Made by a program: the position numbers and the translations under genes. 60,871 bases of DNA from positions 1 through 60,871 of the forward strand of contig NZ_FOIF01000001.1 of the NCBI RefSeq assembly GCF_900111575.1, given 5' to 3'. Below, in pieces: positions 17,176-24,231 of the stretch. The first letter of the stretch is position 1. Every line of letters begins with the position of its first letter. This DNA comes from Anaerobranca gottschalkii DSM 13577. Its GTDB lineage: Bacteria > Bacillota > Proteinivoracia > Proteinivoracales > Proteinivoracaceae. Below the pieces are notes generated by a model, which was not told the origin of the DNA, did not search any database, and was given only the letters and a program-made list of their open reading frames with translations.

Positions 17176-17418
17176 AGGCTGTAGTAATTAAACATTCTAA
17201 CAAAGTTTTGCGTCGAGATTTAAGGCTTCTATCTAAAAGAAAGAAGGGTACCGCTCTAATTCGCCATCCATGGCTCAATAGAGCTTTCGGAACGTCCTGT
17301 TCCTCACCCCTTCTTCCTTTTATCTAATCAGCTCTTAAATCTATCTCCTCAACTTAATCGTATCTTTGTTTAATTACCACAGCTGATGATGACTTTATCT
17401 ATAGTTTGTCTTCAGTCT
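17153..17418 (+). repeat. 266-bp palindromic repeat, copy A
   Basis: About 95 percent identical to copies at 44615-44879 and 49331-49596 but in the opposite orientation. Arms such as ACAAAGTCA..TGACTTTAT, AGTAATTAAAC..GTTTAATTAC and GAAGAAGGG..CCCCTTCTTC face each other across a centre with GCTCTA..TAGAGC and GGAAC..GTTCC. No ORF of its own. On its right it abuts the terminator hairpin of the FAD oxidoreductase gene; on its left it supplies the stop codon of the orphan ORF. Unlike the other two copies, no second hairpin copy is present. Confidence 0.9.
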
Positions 17419-17419
17419 A

Positions 17420-17437
17420 AACCACCGAGAGGTGGTT
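17420..17437 (-). terminator. Hairpin after the FAD oxidoreductase gene
   Basis: AACCACC and GGTGGTT pair around CGAGA. On the minus strand it is followed directly by repeat copy A rather than a T-run, so termination here is probably weak. Confidence 0.6.
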
Positions 17438-17448
17438 TTAGTCGTGTT

Positions 17449-18717
17449 TTAAGAAAAGATATCTTTCATACCAGTTTTTTTCACCCGCACACGAATTTCA
17501 TCCAAATCTGTGGTATACAAGTTTTGATCTACTATATGTTGGAATAAAATGGAACCTGAGAAGGTGAAACGATTTTTGTTTCCTCCTTGACTTTTAAGGA
17601 TTTTACCAGAATAATGAATTCCTTCCCCAATAGCAAGTTGTCTTGGAACCGCCAACATCTTTTCCCTTTTCCCTAACCTTACAGCATTAAAACCAGCTAA
17701 AGTACCTGTAACAATAGCTTCAGTATGGCCAACTAAAAGTCCTGCTTTCTCCCCTGCACAAAAGAGATTTTCCAAGCCTTCTACCTGTAAATATTCGTTT
17801 CTATATACAGAACTTAATAATCTTACAGAATTTGTTACTCCTCCAGATAAAGGATCTGAAAATCGGGCTTTTTCAAAGCCTGGAACATTTCGTAACAGTT
17901 CTAAGGGGAAATAAGGTGTCATCAATTTAGCATGTCCGCAATCTAATAAAACAAGATTTTCTTCATATTCTTTATAGGTATATTGCTGACAAACCTTTAC
18001 TGATAAATATTTCCCTTTCCTCAATTCTTGTGGAATAGGAATTATACAAACTCCCGCTTCTTTAAGCCTTATTTGAATATCTTTTGCTAAACTTTCTTTT
18101 ATAATTTTACATGCTCCACTTAATGCTCCAACTTCACCATTTTCTCTAATTCCTTGATATTCATTTATCCCAGCCTTTTCACTTATAGAAATCCTTCCTC
18201 CAAAGGTAGGACACCTAAGAATACACATAGCACAACCATTACCATATCTAGTACAATTATCTATACCTCCTGCACTTCCAGTAGTATCAATAAAGACATC
18301 TGCCTCCACTTCAGTGCCATCATCTAAAATAACCTTAATAATTTTTCCATCTTTTTTTACCACTTCTTTTCCCCTATTAGCAAAAAGAAGTTTAATACCT
18401 AATTTACTCAATAAACTCCGTACTTCCCCTTCGATAATTCTAACATCATATAATGAGCTGTGACTATGTTTTGGAAAATCTATATTTTTATGTAGACAAT
18501 TATTATCAATTAAATCAACTAACTCTTTAGCACCCATCTCTTTCAATTCTTCAAAGACAGTATATCGACCATTATTCCTTACTATTCCCCCAACTAACCC
18601 AGTACCTAATAACATATCGGTTCTTTCTACTAATATTACATCTCCACCTGTTTTTTTAGCCTGAACTGCTGCAGCACAACCAGCCCAGCCTCCTCCAAAT
18701 ACTGCTACTTTAACCAC
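17449..18717 (-). CDS. FAD-dependent oxidoreductase with Cys cluster
   Basis: This protein of about 422 residues is in the FAD_oxidored family. The dinucleotide fold is VAVFGGGWAGCAAAVQA at the N-terminus, with VILVERTDMLLGTG following, and a C-terminal ENLFCAGEKAGLLVGHTEAI flavin motif. Residues near 160-172 contain GNGCAMCILRCPTFGG, a CxxCxxxC cluster that could hold Fe-S or a redox disulfide. The substrate is unknown. The start is placed at the GTG at 18717 because AAGGAG lies 8 bases upstream; an in-frame GTG at 18726 overlaps that site. It follows spmB. Confidence 0.85.
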   Translation of the reverse strand: MVKVAVFGGGWAGCAAAVQAKKTGGDVILVERTDMLLGTGLVGGIVRNNGRYTVFEELKEMGAKELVDLIDNNCLHKNIDFPKHSHSSLYDVRIIEGEVRSLLSKLGIKLLFANRGKEVVKKDGKIIKVILDDGTEVEADVFIDTTGSAGGIDNCTRYGNGCAMCILRCPTFGGRISISEKAGINEYQGIRENGEVGALSGACKIIKESLAKDIQIRLKEAGVCIIPIPQELRKGKYLSVKVCQQYTYKEYEENLVLLDCGHAKLMTPYFPLELLRNVPGFEKARFSDPLSGGVTNSVRLLSSVYRNEYLQVEGLENLFCAGEKAGLLVGHTEAIVTGTLAGFNAVRLGKREKMLAVPRQLAIGEGIHYSGKILKSQGGNKNRFTFSGSILFQHIVDQNLYTTDLDEIRVRVKKTGMKDIFS

Positions 18718-18778
18718 TACTACCACTCCTTGAACTTCTTTTATTAGTTTAGTATTCCCCTAAATATAAAGAGTTATA

Positions 18779-19306
18779 TTAAAGTAAGATTCTACAAACC
18801 AAAATAGAGGCTAAAAAACCAGCCATATCCGCCAACAACCCTACTGTCATGGAATAGCGGATTTTTTTTATACCTACTGAACCAAAATAAACGGTTAGAA
18901 TATATAAAGTAGTATCGGTACTTCCTTGTAAAGTTGAAGCAACCATCCCTAAATAAGAATCTGGGCCATAATGTTCCATTATTTCAGTTGCCATAGCTAA
19001 GGCTCCACTGCCAGATATTGGTCTCATTAAAGCCAAAGGTAGTATTTCCGATGGAATCCTTAATAGATTTGTAATAGGTGCTATTATGCCTGTTAAAATT
19101 GCAAAGCCACCGGATTCCCTAAATATTCCGATAGCCACTAACATTCCCACTAAAAAAGGAATTAACTTAACAGCTGTTTGAAATCCTTCTTTTGCTCCTT
19201 CCACGAATGTGTCAAAAACATCTACTTTTTTTATGTAAGCATAAACAACAACCAGAAAAACCATGGCAGGCAATGCCCACTGAGATACAATATTTATAAT
19301 TCCCAT
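18779..19306 (-). CDS. spmB: Spore maturation protein B
   Basis: This 175-residue polytopic membrane protein of the Gate/nucleoside-recognition family acts with SpmA in spore core dehydration. Motifs include FVEGAKEGFQTAVKLIPFLVGMLVAIGIFRESG and LMRPISGSGALAMATEI, then STLQGSTDTTLYILTVYFGSVGIKK, all typical. One base separates it from spmA, giving the conserved order dacB-spmA-spmB. Transcription by mother-cell sigma-E is expected from the family; no promoter was located. Confidence 0.95.
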   Translation of the reverse strand: MGIINIVSQWALPAMVFLVVVYAYIKKVDVFDTFVEGAKEGFQTAVKLIPFLVGMLVAIGIFRESGGFAILTGIIAPITNLLRIPSEILPLALMRPISGSGALAMATEIMEHYGPDSYLGMVASTLQGSTDTTLYILTVYFGSVGIKKIRYSMTVGLLADMAGFLASILVCRILL

Positions 19307-19307
19307 T

Positions 19308-19892
19308 TTAACGCCTCCTATATAGTTTTCTAAAAAATCTATCTAAGGAAATAGCTACAAAGGAAGAACAAAAGGTGGCTACAATAGTTGTTCCAACAAT
19401 TCTAGTAGGGTCTGTAGAACCAGTAGCCATCCTTAAAGCAATTACAGTAGTAGGTATAATCGTTAAACTTGATGTATTTATTGCTAAAAAAGTACACATA
19501 GCATCAGATGCCGTTTCTTTATCTTCATTTAACTGTTGTAATTGTTCCATAGCTTTTAATCCTAAAGGGGTGGCAGCACTACCCATCCCTAAGAGATTAG
19601 CACTAATGTTCATTAAAATACTGGACATTGCAGGATGGCTAGATGGCACATCAGGAAATAAAAATTTTACAAAGGGCTTCAATAGCTTAATAAAAATATT
19701 TATCAAACCAGATCTTTCTATCAATTTCATAATTCCCAACCAAAAAGTTAAGATAGAAATAAGGCCAAAGGCCACTGTTACCCCTTTTTCTGCAGAGTTT
19801 AATAAAGTACTAGTTACAAGTCCTATTTCTCCCTTAACTGCAGCAACTAAAATTCCTATCACAATAAAGAAAAACCAAATCTTATTTACCAT
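19308..19892 (-). CDS. spmA: Spore maturation protein A
   Basis: This 194-residue membrane protein has KIWFFFIVIGILVAAVKG at the N-terminus and the Gate-domain segment NLLGMGSAATPLGLKAMEQL, with NTSSLTIIPTTVIALRMA. It partners with SpmB in spore maturation. The start overlaps the dacB stop by 7 bp, consistent with translational coupling in the dacB-spmA-spmB operon. Confidence 0.95.
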   Translation of the reverse strand: MVNKIWFFFIVIGILVAAVKGEIGLVTSTLLNSAEKGVTVAFGLISILTFWLGIMKLIERSGLINIFIKLLKPFVKFLFPDVPSSHPAMSSILMNISANLLGMGSAATPLGLKAMEQLQQLNEDKETASDAMCTFLAINTSSLTIIPTTVIALRMATGSTDPTRIVGTTIVATFCSSFVAISLDRFFRKLYRRR

Positions 19893-21016
19893 GAAAAATA
19901 CCCCCTAACCCTTGGTAAAATATTGAGCATTCTAACTAACCTTTTATACCAAGGTAAAGGCTTTTCTTCTACACAATCACCAGCTACTAAGGGTTGAGTG
20001 TATATTAGTTCTCCCCCATTATAAAATAAGATTTCTCCTACTTTCTCACCCTTTTTTATCGGTGCTTTTAAAGAAAAAATTTTTTTCTCAGAAGATATAA
20101 CCAATTGTTCCCCCTTTTTTACTGGATAAAAAACATCTTCTTTACTGACAACTGGTATCTTGTTTATTTTTCCATTTTCCACATCCACCACATCAACAAC
20201 GGTGTCTTTTAATATCAATGGAACTAATTCATAATTCTCAAAGCCCCAATTCAATAATTTCATAGCATTATTAAACCAATCAGGGGAATTTAAAAATACT
20301 GAAACCAATTCCATCTGGTCTTTTTTTCCAACAGCACTTAAACATCTACCTGCGGGAGTGGTAAATCCAGTTTTTGAAGCTGAGGCATAAGGATAGTTAA
20401 GCAAAAATTTATTATTTGAATACATATCCCTCACTATCCCCTCTTTAGAAACTGACCTATAATATGTACAAGATGCAATTTGTCTAAACAAAGGATTTTC
20501 CATAGCATAAGCTGTAATCAGTGCTAAATCATAAGCTGTAGTATAATGATTTGGTGCATCTAAACCATGGGGATTAGCAAAGGAAGTATTATATGCTCCA
20601 ATCATTTGAGCTTTTCTATTCATTAAGTGAACGAAATGTTCTTCCGTCCCTCCTATATAAATAGCTAAAGCTGTAGCTGCATCATTACCTGACTTAATCA
20701 TTAGTCCATATAATAAATCGATAACCTTAATGGTTTCCCCTTCTTTCAGATACATAGATGAACCTTCAATTCCAGCGGCTTCTTTAGGGATTATAAAATA
20801 TTCATCTAATTTTCCTAATTCTAATGCAACAATTGCTGTCATAATTTTAGTGGTACTAGCCATCGGTAGTTTATCATATTCATTTTCAGCAACTAATACC
20901 CTTTTAGTTTGTCTGTCCATTAATATATAGGCTTTAGAATTATATGCAAAACTTAGTTTGCTAGTCACTAAAAGAAAAATCAACAATAAAATAAAGGTAA
21001 AAATCTTCCTTTTCAT
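19886..21016 (-). CDS. dacB: Sporulation D-Ala-D-Ala carboxypeptidase (DacB, PBP5*)
   Basis: This 376-residue S11 enzyme has a signal peptide (FTFILLLIFLLVTSKLSFA), STTK in PMASTTKIMTAIVALE, SGN in IKSGNDAATALAIYIGG, and KTG in ASASKTGFTTPAGR. DacB lowers peptide cross-links in spore cortex. The neighbouring spmA and spmB separate it from the other two paralogues in the window and identify it as the cortex-specific form. Confidence 0.92.
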   Translation of the reverse strand: MKRKIFTFILLLIFLLVTSKLSFAYNSKAYILMDRQTKRVLVAENEYDKLPMASTTKIMTAIVALELGKLDEYFIIPKEAAGIEGSSMYLKEGETIKVIDLLYGLMIKSGNDAATALAIYIGGTEEHFVHLMNRKAQMIGAYNTSFANPHGLDAPNHYTTAYDLALITAYAMENPLFRQIASCTYYRSVSKEGIVRDMYSNNKFLLNYPYASASKTGFTTPAGRCLSAVGKKDQMELVSVFLNSPDWFNNAMKLLNWGFENYELVPLILKDTVVDVVDVENGKINKIPVVSKEDVFYPVKKGEQLVISSEKKIFSLKAPIKKGEKVGEILFYNGGELIYTQPLVAGDCVEEKPLPWYKRLVRMLNILPRVRGYFSW

Positions 21017-21099
21017 CTCCCTACTCCCCTATTCTAATTAAAGATTTGGCTTATATAAAATATATTAGTTTGGTAATAGGGGTATGATAAACAAAACAA

Positions 21100-21128
21100 A
21101 AAAAGAGTTGTCAATTTGACAACCCTTT
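21100..21128 (-). terminator. Terminator after ytfJ
   Basis: On the minus strand AAGGGTTGTCAA and TTGACAACTCTT form a stem followed by an unbroken T-run. It lies two bases after the ytfJ stop. Confidence 0.85.
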
Positions 21129-21129
21129 T

Positions 21130-21582
21130 TTAACTTTTCTCTAGTTGAGATTGAATTTGATTTAACTGGGCTTCTATTTTTTGTAGTTTCCCATCATTAC
21201 CATTGCCATTACCATTATCTTTTACCATTCCCTGAATTTTTTCCATTAACTGCGGTACTGCATCAATTAGTCTGTCATAAATTGCATTATTACTTACTGG
21301 TAACAGCCTAACTTGATTATTACCTACAACTAAGAAGCCAACAGGTTGTACTGATACCCCAGCTCCACTACCACCACCGAAAGGCAATTCTTTGTGATCG
21401 TGATCCCCTACTTCAAATTCTGTACCCCCAGCAGCAAATCCAAATCCTACCCTTGAAACTGGGATAATGACACTACCATCTGGTGTTTCCACAGCATCAC
21501 CAATAACAGTGTTCACATCAACCATTTCTTTAATACTTTCCATTGCCGTTTTCATTAATCCTTGAATTGGATGTTCTGACAC
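21130..21582 (-). CDS. ytfJ: Sporulation protein YtfJ (GerW family)
   Basis: This 150-residue protein begins SEHPIQGLMKTAMESIKEM, very close to B. subtilis YtfJ, and has the glycine-rich core FGFAAGGTEFE and FGGGSGAGVSVQPVGFLVV. YtfJ/GerW is a sporulation protein linked to germination through GerA/GerK receptors in Bacillus. A Gly/Asn linker then precedes a helical tail. The GTG at 21582 is preferred because AGGAGG lies 8 bases upstream; an in-frame GTG at 21591 sits in that site. It overlaps the upstream DUF2953 gene by 53 bp. Confidence 0.92.
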   Translation of the reverse strand: MSEHPIQGLMKTAMESIKEMVDVNTVIGDAVETPDGSVIIPVSRVGFGFAAGGTEFEVGDHDHKELPFGGGSGAGVSVQPVGFLVVGNNQVRLLPVSNNAIYDRLIDAVPQLMEKIQGMVKDNGNGNGNDGKLQKIEAQLNQIQSQLEKS

Positions 21583-22252
21583 TTTTACCACCTCCTAGAC
21601 CCTTAGATATTTTATATTTTAAAACCATGGTTAAAAAAAACATACTTGTAATTATAATGTAACCTACCCGAGTCCTAAATATGCAATTTAATTCTGTTTT
21701 AAATAAATTTCTATTAAAATCAGGATAAATTTTTATATTAGGTTGACAGTTAATTTTAACTGTTTTATTTAACAGAAAAATTAAAACTGAAATTCCCTGC
21801 CAAATGAAGCCATACAACACACCAGTTAGAGCTGCATCTTCCACTCCATATTCCAACTCTAAATCAAATTTAGTTAACTTAAGTCCCCTTTTTGTTATCT
21901 TTGTAACCTTTGTAAGTAACTTTGAGATTTCCTTCTTTTTTTCGATAATATAATTTAAAAAACTCAAAAATTCACTAAAGCTTAATATAAAATTTTTTTC
22001 TTTATCTATAAAAGGTTTACCCTTATCCCTTTCCACTTCCCCCTCAATTTTTAAAACATTCCTTTTTGTATGTATTTTAGGAATATCTAAATCGAAGTGA
22101 ATCAATCCCCAAAGAAAATGAATACCTATGTCTAATCTGTCGTCTTTTCCCCTTTTCTTACCTTGGATATTTATTTCTAAAGGGCTTAAAAGAATAATCA
22201 ACAAAATCAGAGGAAGCAAAAAGAAAAGCCAATACAGAGACATTCTACCCAC
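21530..22252 (-). CDS. DUF2953 membrane protein (YtfI-like)
   Basis: This 240-residue protein has an N-terminal membrane segment (LYWLFFLLPLILLIILLSPL) and a DUF2953-type body with LDIGIHFLWGLIHFDLDIP and LELEYGVEDAALTGVLYGFIW, then a second hydrophobic stretch near residue 155. Its association with ytfJ downstream is conserved in spore formers. Its own role is unknown. The 3' end overlaps ytfJ, an unusually long 53-bp overlap. Confidence 0.85.
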   Translation of the reverse strand: MGRMSLYWLFFLLPLILLIILLSPLEINIQGKKRGKDDRLDIGIHFLWGLIHFDLDIPKIHTKRNVLKIEGEVERDKGKPFIDKEKNFILSFSEFLSFLNYIIEKKKEISKLLTKVTKITKRGLKLTKFDLELEYGVEDAALTGVLYGFIWQGISVLIFLLNKTVKINCQPNIKIYPDFNRNLFKTELNCIFRTRVGYIIITSMFFLTMVLKYKISKGLGGGKSVRTSNSRINENGNGKY

Positions 22253-22328
22253 CTTCTCTCAACCCATATCCATATAGGTTTAGAATACCCCAATATTGGC
22301 AAAATAACACAATTTTTTTATTAAATTA

Positions 22329-22847
22329 TCAAGAAGTTAATTTGGTTAAGTCTTCTAAATTCTTTAAACCAAATTGTTTGAGAAACTCTTCCGTAGTACC
22401 ATAAAGGATAGGACGACCTATTCCTTCTTTACGTCCAACTTCAGTTATTAACCCCCGATTTAACAAAGTAGCTAGAGCCTTTTCCACCTTCACTCCCCGA
22501 ATATCCTCTATTTCTGCCCGAGTTATAGGTTGTTTATAGGCTATGATTGCTAATGTTTCTATTGTTGCTGCCGTTAAATTATTAAATCTTTCTATTCCAA
22601 ACAATTTTTGAATGAATTTATGGTATTGGGGTTTAGTGCAAAGCTGAATTCCTCCAGCCACTTCCCTAATCATTAACCCTCCAGATTGTTCTTTTTCATT
22701 TTTTAATTCCTCTATAACCTTACTTATTAAGAGGGGAGTAGTATCTAAAACCTCTGCTATTTGAGCTAATGTAAGGGGTTCCCCTGAAGCAAAAAGTAAG
22801 GCTTCAATACAAGATTTTAAAGACCTATTGTCCTCCATTTCCGACAT
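22329..22847 (-). CDS. scpB: Segregation and condensation protein B
   Basis: This 172-residue winged-helix protein of the SMC-ScpAB condensin contains SCIEALLFASGEPLTLAQIAE, the first wHTH, and ETLAIIAYKQPITRAEIEDIRG, the family's best-conserved stretch, then RGLITEVGRKEGIGRPILYGTT. It overlaps scpA by 23 bp, so translation is coupled. Together they organise the chromosome with SMC. Confidence 0.96.
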   Translation of the reverse strand: MSEMEDNRSLKSCIEALLFASGEPLTLAQIAEVLDTTPLLISKVIEELKNEKEQSGGLMIREVAGGIQLCTKPQYHKFIQKLFGIERFNNLTAATIETLAIIAYKQPITRAEIEDIRGVKVEKALATLLNRGLITEVGRKEGIGRPILYGTTEEFLKQFGLKNLEDLTKLTS

Positions 22848-23568
22848 CCTCTCTCCTTAAACTTATTTCAATATCTCCAAAAGGTTCCCCCTGAACAACA
22901 TATATTTTTTTTAACCTTATAAGCTCTAATACTGCCAAAAATGAGATAACCAAATAATACTTGGAAGACCAATTCTTCAATAATTCCCCAAAATAAAGTT
23001 TAGGAGAAGTTTTCAGTAATTCCATAATATACTCCATTTGTTCGCCAATAGTAATTTCTTCTTTAACTATTTGATGTACCTTTTCTTCCTTTTCATTAAG
23101 GATTTTTGCTTTATCCATCGCCCGCTGAAATGCCCGAAAAAGGTGATGCAACGAAAGATTTAGAGGTCTAGATTGTGGCTCAATTTCTGATGGCAAACGG
23201 GTATGAAAATGTTCCGCATTATTAGCCATTTCTAACATAACCTTTGAAACCTCTTTATATTTTTTATATTCCAACAACCTCCGAACCAGTTGTTGCCTTG
23301 GGTCTTCTAGAAAATCTCCTTTATCTCCATTCCCCTTTTTAAAAGGTAAAAGGGTTTTACTTTTTATATCTATTAAAGTGGCAGCTACAACTAAAAACTC
23401 ACTGGCCACATCTAAATCCAATCTTTCCATTTCCTGAATTGCCTTCAAAAAATCTTCAGTTATTTGGGCTATAGAAATTTCGTTGATATCTACTTGCGCT
23501 TTTTCTACTAAATGTAATAGTAAATCAAATGGTCCTTCAAAGTTAGCTGTCTTAACGTTAAACTCCAA
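22825..23568 (-). CDS. scpA: Segregation and condensation protein A
   Basis: This 247-residue kleisin has the characteristic N-terminus FEGPFDLLLHLVEKAQVDIN and the motif EFLVVAATLIDIKSKTLLP, with a C-terminal wHTH, VISFLAVLELIRLKKIYVVQ. It bridges SMC heads and ScpB. It lies downstream of the M50 protease gene, with a 12-bp gap. Confidence 0.96.
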   Translation of the reverse strand: MEFNVKTANFEGPFDLLLHLVEKAQVDINEISIAQITEDFLKAIQEMERLDLDVASEFLVVAATLIDIKSKTLLPFKKGNGDKGDFLEDPRQQLVRRLLEYKKYKEVSKVMLEMANNAEHFHTRLPSEIEPQSRPLNLSLHHLFRAFQRAMDKAKILNEKEEKVHQIVKEEITIGEQMEYIMELLKTSPKLYFGELLKNWSSKYYLVISFLAVLELIRLKKIYVVQGEPFGDIEISLRREDVGNGGQ

Positions 23569-23580
23569 AATTGCCCCTCC

Positions 23581-24231
23581 TTAAAAGAAAAGGTTTAAAA
23601 TACTTAATGTAATAGTGTTTAAAATCCTTATTACAGAATTAGCCATAGGTGCTAAAATAATTGGTAATAAACCGGATATTAGTAAAAGAATTAGGATTAG
23701 CGGGGCATAGGGCTCTATCTGATAATATTTATAACGATAATTATAAGGTAAAATACTGTTTAAAACCTTCGAACCATCTAAAGGGGGAATAGGTAATAAA
23801 TTGAATAACATAAAATAAATATTGTACATGATTAAATACCGGCTTAAAAAGTAAAGATAACTACTAACAGGTCCAAAAAACCCTAATGCTGAAAAATAGA
23901 ATAGGAATGTACTAATAAAGGCAAAAAGTAAATTAGCTAAAGGGCCTGCTAAAGAAACTAAAATAACACCTCTGTTTCTATCCCCTTTAAAATTAAAAGG
24001 ATTAATGGGTACTGGCTTTGCCCAACCAAAGCGAACGAATATCAGCATCAAAAACCCTAATGGATCTATATGGTCTAAAGGGTTTAAACTCAAACGTCCC
24101 TCTCTCCTAGGAGTAGGATCCCCTAAAATATCTGCAACTTTAGCATGGGCGTACTCATGGAAAGTCAATGCCAAGACAATTGCCGGTAAAATTAAATGAA
24201 TATTATTTAGAAAGTGGTTAATATCTCTCAT
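23581..24231 (-). CDS. Site-2 protease family (M50) membrane protein
   Basis: This 216-residue protein has the zinc motif LTFHEYAHAKVADILGDPTP (HExxH) in the first membrane segment and LLPIPPLDGSKVL in the later one. That gives the short intramembrane metalloprotease without PDZ domain, like B. subtilis YwhC. The substrate is unknown. About five membrane helices. The start overlaps the end of the large DHH-CBS gene by 14 bp. The M50-scpA-scpB order is common in Clostridia. Confidence 0.92.
   Translation of the reverse strand: MRDINHFLNNIHLILPAIVLALTFHEYAHAKVADILGDPTPRREGRLSLNPLDHIDPLGFLMLIFVRFGWAKPVPINPFNFKGDRNRGVILVSLAGPLANLLFAFISTFLFYFSALGFFGPVSSYLYFLSRYLIMYNIYFMLFNLLPIPPLDGSKVLNSILPYNYRYKYYQIEPYAPLILILLLISGLLPIILAPMANSVIRILNTITLSILNLFF

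Noticed and set aside
17160-17430. Group II intron, riboswitch or 6S-like RNA
   Set aside because: No domain V-like motif, no riboswitch core and the near-complete palindrome do not fit these classes.
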